Of a DNA stretch of 64,000 nt, positions 9,607 to 18,216 are shown in pieces (position 1 is the stretch's first letter; every line of letters starts with the position of its first letter). Origin of the DNA: Chryseobacterium gallinarum (GTDB taxonomy: Bacteria; Bacteroidota; Bacteroidia; Flavobacteriales; Weeksellaceae); contig NZ_CP009928.1 in assembly GCF_001021975.1 (NCBI RefSeq), positions 3,104,001 to 3,168,000 on the forward strand, given 5' to 3'. The notes beneath the pieces are model-generated. The model was not told where the DNA came from, made no database searches, and saw only the letters and a list, made by a program, of their open reading frames with translations. Both the position numbers and the translations under genes were made by a program.

Positions 9607-9885
9607 ATGACTGAAATGTTAAAAAAAATTGTACACCTGCTTTTTTTGTCATGTAGTGAGGCTACTTTACTGATGGAAAAGCGCAATGCCCAATCTATTT
9701 CTGCCGGAGAGAACAGAAAACTCAGTATACACCTGATAATTTGCAAATGGTGCAGGATGTATAATAAAAAACTGGCTTTTTTGGATCACATATTCCGAAA
9801 AATTTTTTCTAAAAGAGAAAGTGAAATTAATGAATCTGATATTCAGGATTTTAAAAATAAAATGTTCGAAAAATTAGATTTTTAA
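9607..9885 (+). CDS. zinc-binding (ZAS/zf-HC2-type) anti-sigma factor
   Basis: A 92-residue cytoplasmic protein with no membrane segment. It has the ZAS pattern: CSEATLLMEKR, then LSIHLIICKWCRMY, which supplies the H-x3-C-x2-C zinc site plus an upstream Cys. Members of this family sequester their ECF sigma factor, and in RsrA-type cases release it when the zinc cysteines are oxidised. It starts three bases after the sigma stop codon, so translation is probably coupled. That it controls the upstream sigma factor is a safe inference from family and position; that it is a redox sensor is likely but unproven. Confidence 0.85.
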   Translation: MTEMLKKIVHLLFLSCSEATLLMEKRNAQSISAGENRKLSIHLIICKWCRMYNKKLAFLDHIFRKIFSKRESEINESDIQDFKNKMFEKLDF

Positions 9886-9961
9886 GAAAATTTTGTCAGG
9901 ATTTTGAAACGTTGCCGACTATACTTCTGAACAATAAGTATAATTCAAAATCTTACAACAC

Positions 9962-10411
9962 ATGATCGCAACAACATCTGAATCTGCCAATCATTCAACG
10001 TACAAATCAGGATATTATGTTTCTCTTTTCGGCGCAGCCCTGATTCTGCTCTGGATTGGTATCTTCAAATTTACTCCTACTGAAGCCGCTGCAATAAAGC
10101 CTTTGGTTGAAAACCATTTTCTAACTTTTTTCGTATACAAAATAATGAGTGTTCAGACAGTGTCAAACCTGATCGGAACGATAGAAATTATCATTGCCTT
10201 ACTGTTGGTATTTAGTGCGAAATTTGCTGTACTGAAAAGATATGCCGGAATAGGGATGATTGTAACGTTTCTGGTAACATTGAGTTATCTGTTTACAACG
10301 CCGGGAATATGGAAAATAGTAGATGGAATTCCGGTTACAGATTTTTTCATCTTAAAAGATCTTATGTTTTTAGGATTTGGATTGATGGTATTTCAAAGTA
10401 ATACAAAATGA
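9962..10411 (+). CDS. DUF417 (YkgB/RclC-like) inner-membrane protein
   Basis: A 149-residue membrane protein with about four hydrophobic segments. It carries typical DUF417 stretches ([54 protein letters not shown]). The E. coli homologue RclC (YkgB) belongs to the reactive-chlorine-induced rclABC operon; its biochemical role is unclear. It is shorter than RclC, with a compact C-terminus. Its stop codon overlaps the msrAB start (ATGA at 10408-10411), so the two are translationally coupled. The 76-base gap before it contains no clear promoter or terminator, so it probably belongs to the sigma operon. Confidence 0.85.
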   Translation: MIATTSESANHSTYKSGYYVSLFGAALILLWIGIFKFTPTEAAAIKPLVENHFLTFFVYKIMSVQTVSNLIGTIEIIIALLLVFSAKFAVLKRYAGIGMIVTFLVTLSYLFTTPGIWKIVDGIPVTDFFILKDLMFLGFGLMVFQSNTK

Positions 10412-11523
10412 ATAAAAAGCTAGATATGAAAAATATATTAATAGTACTCGGGATAGTTCTGGGTATTGCAGTCTTTGCTGCAGGCTCCGGGTTTTTCAGA
10501 CATGCAAAACCTAAAGTAGTAATAAAAGAAAAAGAAAATCAGGAAATTATGGATAATAAAAATGTCAGAGAAGTTTATTTTGCAGGAGGGTGTTTTTGGG
10601 GTACAGAACATTTCTTCCAACAGATTCGTGGGGTAGTAGGAACGGAAGTAGGATATGCCAACGGTAATACCCAAAATCCTACCTATGAAGAAGTAGTAAG
10701 TCACACCACAGGTTTTGCAGAAACGGTAAAAGTGAAATATGATCCTGAACAAGTAGATCTGAAATTGCTGATTGATCTGTATTTCAAGACAATTGATCCT
10801 ACAAGTATAGACAAACAGGGAAATGACAGGGGGAACCAATACAGAACCGGGATTTATTTTACCAATAAAGAAGATGAAGCCGTGATCAAAGGAGAAGTTC
10901 AGAAACTGGCAAAAAACTATAGTAAACCGGTAGTGGTGGAGACCATTCCTTTGAAAAACTTCTATAAAGCAGAGGACTATCACCAGGATTATCTGGATAA
11001 AAATCCGGGGGGCTATTGTCATATTGAGCCCGGTCTTTTTGAAATGGCCAAAAAAGCAAACCCGCTTCCTGAAACAACCTATCAGAAACAGGATAAAAAG
11101 ATTTTAAAAGAAAAACTTACCGCAGAACAGTACAACGTTACCCAGGAAAATGGTACGGAAAGACCTTTCCAAAATGAATACTGGAATGAAACCCGCGAAG
11201 GAATCTATGTAGATATTACAACAGGAGAACCTTTGTTTGTTTCAACGGATAAATTCGAATCAGGTTGTGGATGGCCAAGCTTTTCAAAACCTATTACCAA
11301 AAGCCTGATTGAAGAAAAACTGGACCGTTCTCACGGTATGGACAGGGTGGAGGTAAGAAGCAAAACAGGAGATGCCCACCTTGGACATGTTTTTACAGAT
11401 GGTCCGCAGGACAAAGGAGGACTCCGCTATTGTATCAACAGTGCTTCACTGAAATTTATTCCAAAAGCGGAAATGGAAAAAAAAGGGTACGGAAAATACC
11501 TTCCGTTGTTAGATAAAAAGTAA
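10408..11523 (+). CDS. msrAB: membrane-anchored bifunctional methionine sulfoxide reductase MsrA-MsrB
   Basis: A 371-residue fusion that reduces both stereoisomers of methionine sulfoxide. An N-terminal hydrophobic anchor (about residues 8-28) suggests the enzyme faces the periplasm. MsrA occupies about 50-205 with the catalytic GGCFWG (Cys62) and [15 protein letters not shown]. MsrB occupies about 225-360 with [14 protein letters not shown] and the catalytic RYCINS (Cys342). The usual pair of CxxC zinc motifs of many MsrB proteins is absent. It overlaps the DUF417 gene by four bases and is followed by a terminator. A reductase partner for the anchor is not visible here; the DUF417 neighbour is a candidate. 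Confidence 0.95.
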   Translation: MNKKLDMKNILIVLGIVLGIAVFAAGSGFFRHAKPKVVIKEKENQEIMDNKNVREVYFAGGCFWGTEHFFQQIRGVVGTEVGYANGNTQNPTYEEVVSHTTGFAETVKVKYDPEQVDLKLLIDLYFKTIDPTSIDKQGNDRGNQYRTGIYFTNKEDEAVIKGEVQKLAKNYSKPVVVETIPLKNFYKAEDYHQDYLDKNPGGYCHIEPGLFEMAKKANPLPETTYQKQDKKILKEKLTAEQYNVTQENGTERPFQNEYWNETREGIYVDITTGEPLFVSTDKFESGCGWPSFSKPITKSLIEEKLDRSHGMDRVEVRSKTGDAHLGHVFTDGPQDKGGLRYCINSASLKFIPKAEMEKKGYGKYLPLLDKK

Positions 11524-11534
11524 GATGAAAAAAA

Positions 11535-11559
11535 GGCTGCCAACAGGCAGTCTTTTTTT
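11535..11559 (+). terminator. terminator of the sigma-msrAB operon
   Basis: Seven-base stem (11535-11541 with 11546-11552, one G-T pair, loop AACA) followed by seven T. Confidence 0.85.
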
Positions 11560-11582
11560 GATAATACTTCAAAAACTTAAAC

Positions 11583-11613
11583 CAAAAAAAAGTGATCCGG
11601 AACGAATCACTTT
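11583..11613 (-). terminator. terminator of the ABC exporter operon
   Basis: Arms 11589-11596 and 11606-11613 form a perfect 8-bp stem, followed in the minus direction by a T run (A run 11584-11590 on the plus strand). It faces the plus-strand terminator of msrAB. Confidence 0.8.
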
Positions 11614-11645
11614 AAAAACAATTTTAGTAATGGTTTATGAAAAGT

Positions 11646-12491
11646 TTACCAATCTCTTTTTTTCAGAATCCAATACGATCCGAAAATGAAAACAGCACTC
11701 CAGACCAGACAGGCGATAAGGCTTTCTGCAGGGTAATGGAATTCATATTTTACCCCCATCATTTTAGCCATATTTAATCGCATCATCGGATTAGGAATAA
11801 GGCTGGACATACTTTCCAACGGTAAAAGATGGGTTATAAAAAAATCATGTTGCAGCACCTCGTTTCTTTGTGGGCCCTGCATTCCTTTTACTTTATAAAA
11901 AACTTCTAAAGCCGTTAAAATGCTTTCCACAATCCAGAAAACAAAAAAAGCAAGGAATACAAAAATTGATTTTCTCAGCAAAACGGAAAGAAACAGTAGA
12001 AAACAAAAGAAAGTAAACAGTTTAACAAAGTAATTTCCAATGAAAAAAATCTCTCCGAAAACTTTAGCAGATTCTGTCGTTTTTGAATATTGATATCCCA
12101 GAAACATTGTAATCCCAAATACAATGAGAGTAGAGGTAATGGTAAAAATACTGATGGTCAATAATTTTGAAGTAATGAATTCTTTCCGGCTTAATCCGTC
12201 AATAGTATTCTGCTTAAACATCCGGTTGCTGAATTCCTGTGAAATGGAGAATACAATAATCAATCCCAGGAAAATTTTCAATAAAGCTACAATCCATGTG
12301 GTAAAGTTCCATATTTCAGGAAAATTATAGATGCCTTCCTCTTTTAAATTAACGGTGCCGCCAAAAAGGTCAAAATCTACCAATCCAATAAAAAGCAAGG
12401 CAATAAGAATAGCAAAATAAAGGATGCTAAAAACTTTGAATGGCTTATAGTTCAGGTTTTTATAGTACTCCAGTTTTAGTAATTTGATCAT
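11646..12491 (-). CDS. ABC-2 type transporter permease
   Basis: A 281-residue membrane protein with about six hydrophobic segments (for example KVFSILYFAILIALLFIGLV, LLTISIFTITSTLIVFGITM and the C-terminal ACLVWSAVFIFGSYWIL). The pattern ISQEFSNRMFKQNTIDGLSRKEFI is typical of ABC-2 permeases of lantibiotic/antibiotic exporters and of Na+ exporters. It starts two bases after the stop of the ATPase gene, so the two form one transporter. The substrate cannot be read from the sequence. Confidence 0.88.
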   Translation of the reverse strand: MIKLLKLEYYKNLNYKPFKVFSILYFAILIALLFIGLVDFDLFGGTVNLKEEGIYNFPEIWNFTTWIVALLKIFLGLIIVFSISQEFSNRMFKQNTIDGLSRKEFITSKLLTISIFTITSTLIVFGITMFLGYQYSKTTESAKVFGEIFFIGNYFVKLFTFFCFLLFLSVLLRKSIFVFLAFFVFWIVESILTALEVFYKVKGMQGPQRNEVLQHDFFITHLLPLESMSSLIPNPMMRLNMAKMMGVKYEFHYPAESLIACLVWSAVFIFGSYWILKKRDW

Positions 12492-12493
12492 GA

Positions 12494-13396
12494 TTAATTT
12501 GTGTTTTTTACAAGTTCAAGGAATTGAGATTCAAGAGACAGTTTTTTCCTGGTTAAATGGGATAGGAAAATTCCCTTTTCAACCAGCTTTTGATTCAATG
12601 CAGATGCCGAAATTGAAGCGTCATCACGGATCTGTGCCTTGATAAGATCCCCATCCTGTTTGATGGAAGTGAACCATTGAAATTCGTTCAGTATGTTTAA
12701 AAGCAAGGTGTTATTGTCTGCCTTAAGCTCAAAATATCCATTATTGGAAGTCATCTCATCCACTCTTCCACAATAGATGGAATTTCCTTCCTTTAGCACA
12801 ATAACATGACTGCATATTTTTTCAATTTCATCCAGAAGATGACTGGCAATAATGATCGTAATACCTTGTTTTGCAATATTGTTAATGATCTCCCTGATCT
12901 GAATAATGCCTTCCGGATCCAGGCCGTTTGTGGGTTCATCCAGAATCAGAACTTCCGGATTGTTCAGCATAGCCGAAGCAATGGCAAGGCGCTGCTTCAT
13001 TCCCAGGGAATATGTTCTAAAAGGATCTTTTCGCCTTTCAAATAAATTGACCGTTTGTAAAACCTCTTCAATTCTTGAATACGGCGTCCCCTTAATTTCA
13101 GCAACAATTTTAAGGTTGGTTTCAGCACTCAGGTATGGATAAAAATTGGGTTGCTCGATAATGGCTCCAATTTTCTTTAAAGTTTCGGAATCTGTTCCTT
13201 TCCTGCCAAACCAATACCAGTCTCCACTTGTAGGATTAATGGTGGAAAGAAGCATTCCGAACGTTGTTGATTTTCCGCTTCCGTTGGGGCCCAGGAGCCC
13301 ATATACATTACCTTTTTCGACATCAAAAGAAATGTTGTTAACAACCACTCTTTTGAATTTTTTCGTCAGATTCTTTACGGATAAAATTTTTTCCAT
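12494..13396 (-). CDS. ABC transporter ATP-binding protein
   Basis: A 300-residue ATPase. Walker A GPNGSGKST lies at 36-44, the signature YSLGMKQR at 129-136 and Walker B VLILDEP at 149-155, followed by the switch region IIIASHLLDEIEKIC. The roughly 80 residues after the nucleotide-binding domain form the regulatory tail seen in BcrA/CcmA-like exporters. It is the first gene of a two-gene exporter with the permease. The upstream 117 bases are shared with the divergent AAA gene. Confidence 0.93.
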   Translation of the reverse strand: MEKILSVKNLTKKFKRVVVNNISFDVEKGNVYGLLGPNGSGKSTTFGMLLSTINPTSGDWYWFGRKGTDSETLKKIGAIIEQPNFYPYLSAETNLKIVAEIKGTPYSRIEEVLQTVNLFERRKDPFRTYSLGMKQRLAIASAMLNNPEVLILDEPTNGLDPEGIIQIREIINNIAKQGITIIIASHLLDEIEKICSHVIVLKEGNSIYCGRVDEMTSNNGYFELKADNNTLLLNILNEFQWFTSIKQDGDLIKAQIRDDASISASALNQKLVEKGIFLSHLTRKKLSLESQFLELVKNTN

Positions 13397-13513
13397 GTAA
13401 TTTGTTTTACATAGTAGTAGTCTATATTAATTATAAAATGTTACACAATTATCATAAATCAATTTACTTTTAATAGTAAATACATTAAATTTGATTGAAT
13501 TAATGAAGACTTT

Positions 13514-14866
13514 ATGAAATTAATTGAACTTGCAGAAGAATTACAGGTTACTGCAGAAGCCATTAAACAATTTATACAGGATTTTGACCTTGAACTGGTG
13601 GATTGTATCAGCACTAACTTTGAAGTAAAAGGAGATTTTGAAAAATTTGCCCGTGAAAATGTAGATTTTTTAAGGTTGTATGAAAAAGACCTGGATAAAA
13701 ACAAAACAGTGGAACAGATTGCTGAGGTGATTAATCAGCCCAAAGATAAGATTGAAAAAGCCATAAAGGATCACACCCCGAATATTTTTGACAATGGACT
13801 TTTTAAATCTTCCATTTCAAGCTATGGAATTGATAATAAATTGGGCGGAAACTATCAGTTTGTCTACGATTATTTCGGGCATAAAACCAGTTTGCAGAAA
13901 AGAGACTTTATAGGTTACCGGGACTTATTCTTTTACATATCCTCAGTTTTGGAGCCTTTCCTTAATCCACAGCAGATAAAAGACTGGGGGATCAACAGAC
14001 CTGCCGGAATTATTGTATATGGGCCACCGGGAAGCGGTAAAATTTTCTGGGCTAATAAAATTGCTGAAATCATAGGCTACCAGTTTAAAGAAGTTAAAAA
14101 ACATTATCTGGGAACTTCCTTGGTTGACGGTAATGAAGTCAACTTCAACGATTTTCTGGTTTCGATGATGAGCGAAAATAAAATGCTGCTTTTCCTTGAT
14201 GATTTTGATGAAATTATGATGCAGAGAAAAGCTGAAACGGATATAGCATCCTGTAACCTTGAAGCGCAGGAACTGATCCTTCATTATATAGGGAAATTTG
14301 AAAAAGAAGGAGTTCTTATGGTGGGTTCTGCCAATTCTGTTTCGGAAATTGATGAAGAAGTGCTGGCACCGGGTAGGTTTGATGTGATGATTCCTATATT
14401 TCCTCCTAATGCCGGAGAACGTTCTGAAATTATTTTATATGCCATGACAAAAGGACTTGAAGAAGACTCTTTACTGTATAAAATACTCAAAAACAATAAG
14501 GCGGATAAAGTTCCCTTCTGGCATGATGTATCTTCCAAAATGAAAGCTTTTAGCAATACTATGCTGATCGATTTTACACAAAGTCTGAAAAAAAGGATTA
14601 AAAACCTTTACCAGAGAACCAGGAATGAAAAACTTAAGATTGATCAGAATCTGCTCAATGCCGCATTAAGAGATGCTGCAGGAAAACTCACAGAGGAATA
14701 TCTTGATCAGGTAGCGCGTTTTCTGGCAGACGTTATTATCAATAATCTGGATGAATTCCGGTTTAGAATCCAGGCCCTGAGAAATGAGCTGGAAACCTAT
14801 AAAGTGGTGGAAAAACCGCAAAGAGCGATTGGGTTCCAGCACAATGGAGAAGAAGACAAAGGATAA
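13514..14866 (+). CDS. AAA-family ATPase with IF2N-like N-terminus and altered Walker A
   Basis: A 450-residue protein. Residues 1-60 look like the small IF2-N helical domain (IELAEELQVTAEAIKQFI), and about 65-90 may be a second copy (TVEQIAEVINQPKDKIEKAI). The AAA core begins near 130. Its Walker A reads GPPGSGKI (170-177), with Ile where Ser/Thr normally holds Mg2+. The Walker B is LLFLDDFDEI (Asp229, Asp230) with Asp in place of the usual catalytic Glu, and sensor/arginine-finger sequences GSANSV and APGRFD are present. The C-terminus is helical. A -7 box TAAATTTG lies at 13486-13493. Function is unknown; it may bind ATP with weak hydrolysis. Confidence 0.8.
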   Translation: MKLIELAEELQVTAEAIKQFIQDFDLELVDCISTNFEVKGDFEKFARENVDFLRLYEKDLDKNKTVEQIAEVINQPKDKIEKAIKDHTPNIFDNGLFKSSISSYGIDNKLGGNYQFVYDYFGHKTSLQKRDFIGYRDLFFYISSVLEPFLNPQQIKDWGINRPAGIIVYGPPGSGKIFWANKIAEIIGYQFKEVKKHYLGTSLVDGNEVNFNDFLVSMMSENKMLLFLDDFDEIMMQRKAETDIASCNLEAQELILHYIGKFEKEGVLMVGSANSVSEIDEEVLAPGRFDVMIPIFPPNAGERSEIILYAMTKGLEEDSLLYKILKNNKADKVPFWHDVSSKMKAFSNTMLIDFTQSLKKRIKNLYQRTRNEKLKIDQNLLNAALRDAAGKLTEEYLDQVARFLADVIINNLDEFRFRIQALRNELETYKVVEKPQRAIGFQHNGEEDKG

Positions 14867-15047
14867 GTTTCAGGCTGGGAGTTTGAAAAATAAAGAGCTG
14901 GGAAGCGATAGAATATAAAATTACTAATTGACGGAGTTCGAAAATTAAATATAAAAAGCCGGAAGTTACTTTCAGTTTAATTTTATTTGAAGTTATATCC
15001 CGGCTCTAACTCCTCATTCAATCTCTTTCTACTCTCAAAGAATTCCT

Positions 15048-15055
15048 TATTTTTG
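15048..15055 (+). promoter_or_regulatory. -7 element of the prfB promoter
   Basis: TATTTTTG matches TAnnTTTG exactly and lies 15 bases before the GTG start. Only a weak -33 candidate (TTTC near 15026-15029) is visible. Its position makes an upstream start at 14987 unlikely. Confidence 0.5.
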
Positions 15056-15070
15056 CAAAAAGAAAAATTC

Positions 15071-16183
15071 GTGATTAACAGCGATCAGATAAAAGAAATT
15101 CAATCCAGGATTGAAGATTTACACAGATACCTTCAGATTGAAAAAAAGAAAATAGAAATTGCCAATGATGATGAAAAAACGGCAGCCCCTGAGTTCTGGG
15201 ATAACCCTAAAGCAGCTGAAGCATTTTTAAAACAGCTCCGCTCCAAGAAAAAATGGGTGGAAAGCTATGATGAAATTCAGGCACAGTTTGAAGATTTGCA
15301 GGTTCTAGCCGATTTTGCCAAAGAAGATCCCGATTCTGAAAAAGAATTGGACGAAACCTTTCCGTTATTGGTAGAAAAAATAGAAGACCTGGAGTTTAAA
15401 AACATGCTTTCCAATGAAGGGGATGAGCTTTCTGCCGTACTTCAGATCACTGCCGGGGCCGGAGGAACGGAAAGCTGTGACTGGGCTTCTATGCTGATGA
15501 GAATGTATACCATGTGGGCAGAAAAACAAGGCTATAAAATCCGTGAACTGAACTTCCAGGAAGGGGATGTGGCAGGAGTAAAAACCGTTACCCTGGAGAT
15601 TGAAGGAGAATATGCTTTCGGATACCTGAAAGGAGAAAACGGAGTACACCGGTTGGTAAGGATTTCACCGTTTGACAGCAATGCAAAACGCCACACAAGC
15701 TTTGTTTCCGTATATGTTTATCCATTGGTAGATGATACCATAGAGATCAACATTAACCCGGCTGATATCAGCTTTGAAACAATGAGAGCTTCGGGAGCCG
15801 GAGGACAGAACGTAAACAAAGTGGAAACTGCTGTACGTCTTCGCCACGCACCTACAGGAATTATTATTGAAAACTCGGAATCCCGCTCACAGCTCCAGAA
15901 TAAAGAAAAGGCCATGCAGCTCCTTCGTTCAAGATTATACGAAATGGAACTGGAAGAGCGGATGAAAGCCAGAAATGAAATCGAAGCCAATAAAATGAAA
16001 ATCGAATGGGGCAGCCAGATCAGGAATTACGTAATGCATCCTTATAAATTGGTAAAAGATGTACGCTCAGGCCATGAAACATCAGATGTGGATGCTGTAA
16101 TGAATGGTAATATCACTCCGTTTTTAAAAGCATTCCTAATGGCTGATGGAACGGCCGTTTCCGATGATGACCTGAACCTATAA
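15071..16183 (+). CDS. prfB: peptide chain release factor 2
   Basis: RF2 terminates translation at UGA and UAA. With a GTG start at 15071 the protein is 370 residues, close to the family's usual 365. It carries the stop-recognition tripeptide SPF at 199-201 and the GGQ hydrolysis motif at 244-246 ([11 protein letters not shown]). An ATG at 14987 is in frame, but the promoter element at 15048-15055 lies after it, so I chose the GTG. Many bacteria have an in-frame UGA and +1 frameshift near codon 25 of prfB. Here that region ([11 protein letters not shown]) is uninterrupted, so this autoregulation is absent. Confidence 0.95.
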   Translation: MINSDQIKEIQSRIEDLHRYLQIEKKKIEIANDDEKTAAPEFWDNPKAAEAFLKQLRSKKKWVESYDEIQAQFEDLQVLADFAKEDPDSEKELDETFPLLVEKIEDLEFKNMLSNEGDELSAVLQITAGAGGTESCDWASMLMRMYTMWAEKQGYKIRELNFQEGDVAGVKTVTLEIEGEYAFGYLKGENGVHRLVRISPFDSNAKRHTSFVSVYVYPLVDDTIEININPADISFETMRASGAGGQNVNKVETAVRLRHAPTGIIIENSESRSQLQNKEKAMQLLRSRLYEMELEERMKARNEIEANKMKIEWGSQIRNYVMHPYKLVKDVRSGHETSDVDAVMNGNITPFLKAFLMADGTAVSDDDLNL

Positions 16184-16222
16184 ATATCATGCCTGATTTT
16201 AGTTAAAATCTTATAATTAATT

Positions 16223-16252
16223 TTTGTTTCAGACATTTTAGACTTATTTTTG
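16223..16252 (+). promoter_or_regulatory. promoter of the DedA gene
   Basis: TTTG (16223-16226), 18-base spacer, TATTTTTG (16245-16252). Both elements match the Bacteroidota consensus, and the start codon follows 16 bases later. Confidence 0.7.
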
Positions 16253-16268
16253 TTGTACATCGATATAT

Positions 16269-16964
16269 ATGGAAGATTTCAATAGCTGGAAGGATTTATT
16301 AAACCCGGAGTTTTATATTAAAATGGGAGGGTTTTGGCTTATTTTATTTATAGTTTTTGCTGAAACAGGTCTTTTTGTAGGATTTTTTCTACCTGGAGAC
16401 TCTTTATTGTTTGTTTCGGGAATTTATGCCGTTGAAATCATCAAAGAGACTTTTGGCTCCACAGGGAGCGATTTTTTGGATACAACCCTTTTAGCATCAG
16501 GAGTAGCAATTGCAGCTATTATAGGAAATGAAGTAGGATATTATTTTGGAAGAAAAACGGGTCCTGCTTTGTATAAAAGACCGGATTCTATGCTCTTTAA
16601 GAAAAAGTACCTGTACCAGGCGCATGATTTTTTTGAAAAACATGGTGCGCTGGCAATCATTATGGCAAGATTTTTACCGGTGGTAAGAACATTTACTCCC
16701 ATAGTTGCGGGTATTGTAAAAATGGATAAAAAAGAATTTTTGAGAGACAATGTCATTGGAGCAGTCCTATGGTCTTTTATTTTGATCTTCGCAGGCCACT
16801 ACCTGGACAAATTATTTATGGAACAGTTTGGTGTCAATCTTAAAGAAAAGCTGGAGTATATCATCATTGTTATTGTATTGATTACAACACTTCCGGTGAT
16901 TATCAAATTTATGTTCGGTAAAAAGGATGATTTATCCAAATACGAAAACAAAGATTTTGAATAA
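16269..16964 (+). CDS. DedA family (VTT domain) membrane protein
   Basis: A 231-residue membrane protein with the DedA hallmarks: FLPGDSLLFVSG near residue 45 and the segment GALAIIMARFLPVVRTFTPIVAG (split here as a re-entrant loop with the conserved Arg and Pro), then a final transmembrane segment before a charged tail. Members act in lipid-carrier recycling and membrane homeostasis; a flippase role for undecaprenyl phosphate or phosphatidylethanolamine has been shown for some. It has its own promoter and shares a bidirectional-looking terminator with the convergent esterase gene. Confidence 0.92.
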   Translation: MEDFNSWKDLLNPEFYIKMGGFWLILFIVFAETGLFVGFFLPGDSLLFVSGIYAVEIIKETFGSTGSDFLDTTLLASGVAIAAIIGNEVGYYFGRKTGPALYKRPDSMLFKKKYLYQAHDFFEKHGALAIIMARFLPVVRTFTPIVAGIVKMDKKEFLRDNVIGAVLWSFILIFAGHYLDKLFMEQFGVNLKEKLEYIIIVIVLITTLPVIIKFMFGKKDDLSKYENKDFE

Positions 16965-16984
16965 AAGTTATATAAAATATATAG

Positions 16985-17013
16985 ATAGCCTGCTTAAAGC
17001 GGGCTATTTTTTT
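16985..17013 (+). terminator. terminator of DedA gene, overlapping the 3' end of the convergent esterase gene
   Basis: Nine-base stem (16985-16993 with 16999-17007, loop TTAAA) followed by T7. The stop codon of the minus-strand gene (17004-17006) lies within the right arm. Confidence 0.85.
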
Positions 17014-17873
17014 ATCCATTCCAGAATATTCGGATAGATAATGCTGTCTCTTTTTCTTTTATTGAAGATCCTTGGAACATGGCCCGTTCTTTCCATAAAG
17101 ACAAACTTATGCGGTACATTCAGTCGGGTAAGCGCAGAATCCATGGCAATTCCCTGATGCTGGCTCACCAAAATATCCTGATTTCCCTGGAATAAAAGGG
17201 TAGGAACATCAGTAATATTGGCGATAGGACTGGCTTCTTTAAAAGCTTCGGAAATCTTTTTACGGTCAAATGGAATTCCCACCATTTTCTGAATGGTAGG
17301 TGATGTATATCTGGAGTAAAAGGAATTTAAGTAGTCAGGACTGTAAAAATCTGTAGGCCCGCTTAACGAAATGATTTTCTTAATCTGGTCAGGATGTTGA
17401 TATCCATATAACAGCGCCAGATGTCCTCCGGCACTTTCGCCAAGGATAATATAATTATTGGGGAGAAGCTCTGCCTTTTCGGTTAAAGAATTAAACTGCT
17501 CAATAGCCAGGGCTATATCGTCAAGCTGCTCTTTATAGGTTATTTTCTTTTTCCTGGATACCAATCTGTAGTTCATGTTAATGCTCGGAATATTATTCTT
17601 GAAAAGCATTTTCTGAATCTGGATCATGTGTTCTTTTTTCCCCAATGTCCATGCACCTCCATGCACGATGAGAAGGACAGGTGAATCTGACGGGTAATTC
17701 TTAGGGAGAAAAATATCCATTTTCTGCCTTTTATGCTTACCGTATTTCAAATTATAAATTTTCTGCTGACCTTCCGGGCCTACCCAGACTCTGAATTTCG
17801 TATTGCAGGATTGCAACAGGAAACCGATGCATCCCATAGCGAAAAAATGATACCTGAGAATGAGTCTTTTCAT
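17004..17873 (-). CDS. alpha/beta hydrolase (HSL/carboxylesterase-like) lipoprotein
   Basis: A 289-residue exported esterase-like protein. The leader has the lipobox LLQSC (Cys23). The oxyanion motif HGGAW is at 71-75, the nucleophile elbow GESAGG has Ser147, and the acid and base are likely in GNQDILV and RTGHVPR. This order is typical of hormone-sensitive-lipase-type carboxylesterases and acetyl-xylan-esterase-like enzymes. The substrate is not evident from its neighbours. It is a single gene, convergent with the DedA gene, and its stop codon lies inside that gene's terminator. Confidence 0.85.
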   Translation of the reverse strand: MKRLILRYHFFAMGCIGFLLQSCNTKFRVWVGPEGQQKIYNLKYGKHKRQKMDIFLPKNYPSDSPVLLIVHGGAWTLGKKEHMIQIQKMLFKNNIPSINMNYRLVSRKKKITYKEQLDDIALAIEQFNSLTEKAELLPNNYIILGESAGGHLALLYGYQHPDQIKKIISLSGPTDFYSPDYLNSFYSRYTSPTIQKMVGIPFDRKKISEAFKEASPIANITDVPTLLFQGNQDILVSQHQGIAMDSALTRLNVPHKFVFMERTGHVPRIFNKRKRDSIIYPNILEWIKK

Positions 17874-18216
17874 TAATTAAATATACTGAAATTCGATTGA
17901 TTATGGATCAGATTTTCTCCTTTTTTGAAAACAAAAGAGATTTCAGCATCATCATCCTGCAGTAAAAATAGGCCCTCTTTTCAGCCAGCATTTTACCTTA
18001 GAACGGTTATCATTCCGGATAACATAAAAATATCCTAAAGCAAATACATGATTGGTGCCACGTAATATCAGGTCAAATCAGTAAAAAGAAGTAGGCTTTT
18101 GCTCATATCCACATACTGCGTCGAAAATATTTTAAATTAATAGCCAGAAATAAATAAAAATAGATTTTAATATTTATTTTTGCTGAACTTAACAGAGATT
18201 AAAAAAATATTAAAAT
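17874..18216. other. intergenic region between esterase and DUF808 genes
   Basis: 343 bases without a supportable ORF. The only clear signal is a plus-strand -7 box TATTTTTG at 18175-18182, 34 bases before the DUF808 start, with no obvious -33 partner. A short hairpin (TTATC...GATAA, about 18008-18023) is present. I see nothing else. Confidence 0.5.

Noticed and set aside
10438..11022. 194-codon minus ORF opposite msrAB
   Set aside because: Shadow of the strongly supported MsrA domain.
14987..15070. N-terminal extension of prfB from the ATG at 14987
   Set aside because: The extension is not RF2-like and contains the -7 element TATTTTTG at 15048-15055; the GTG at 15071 gives the normal length.
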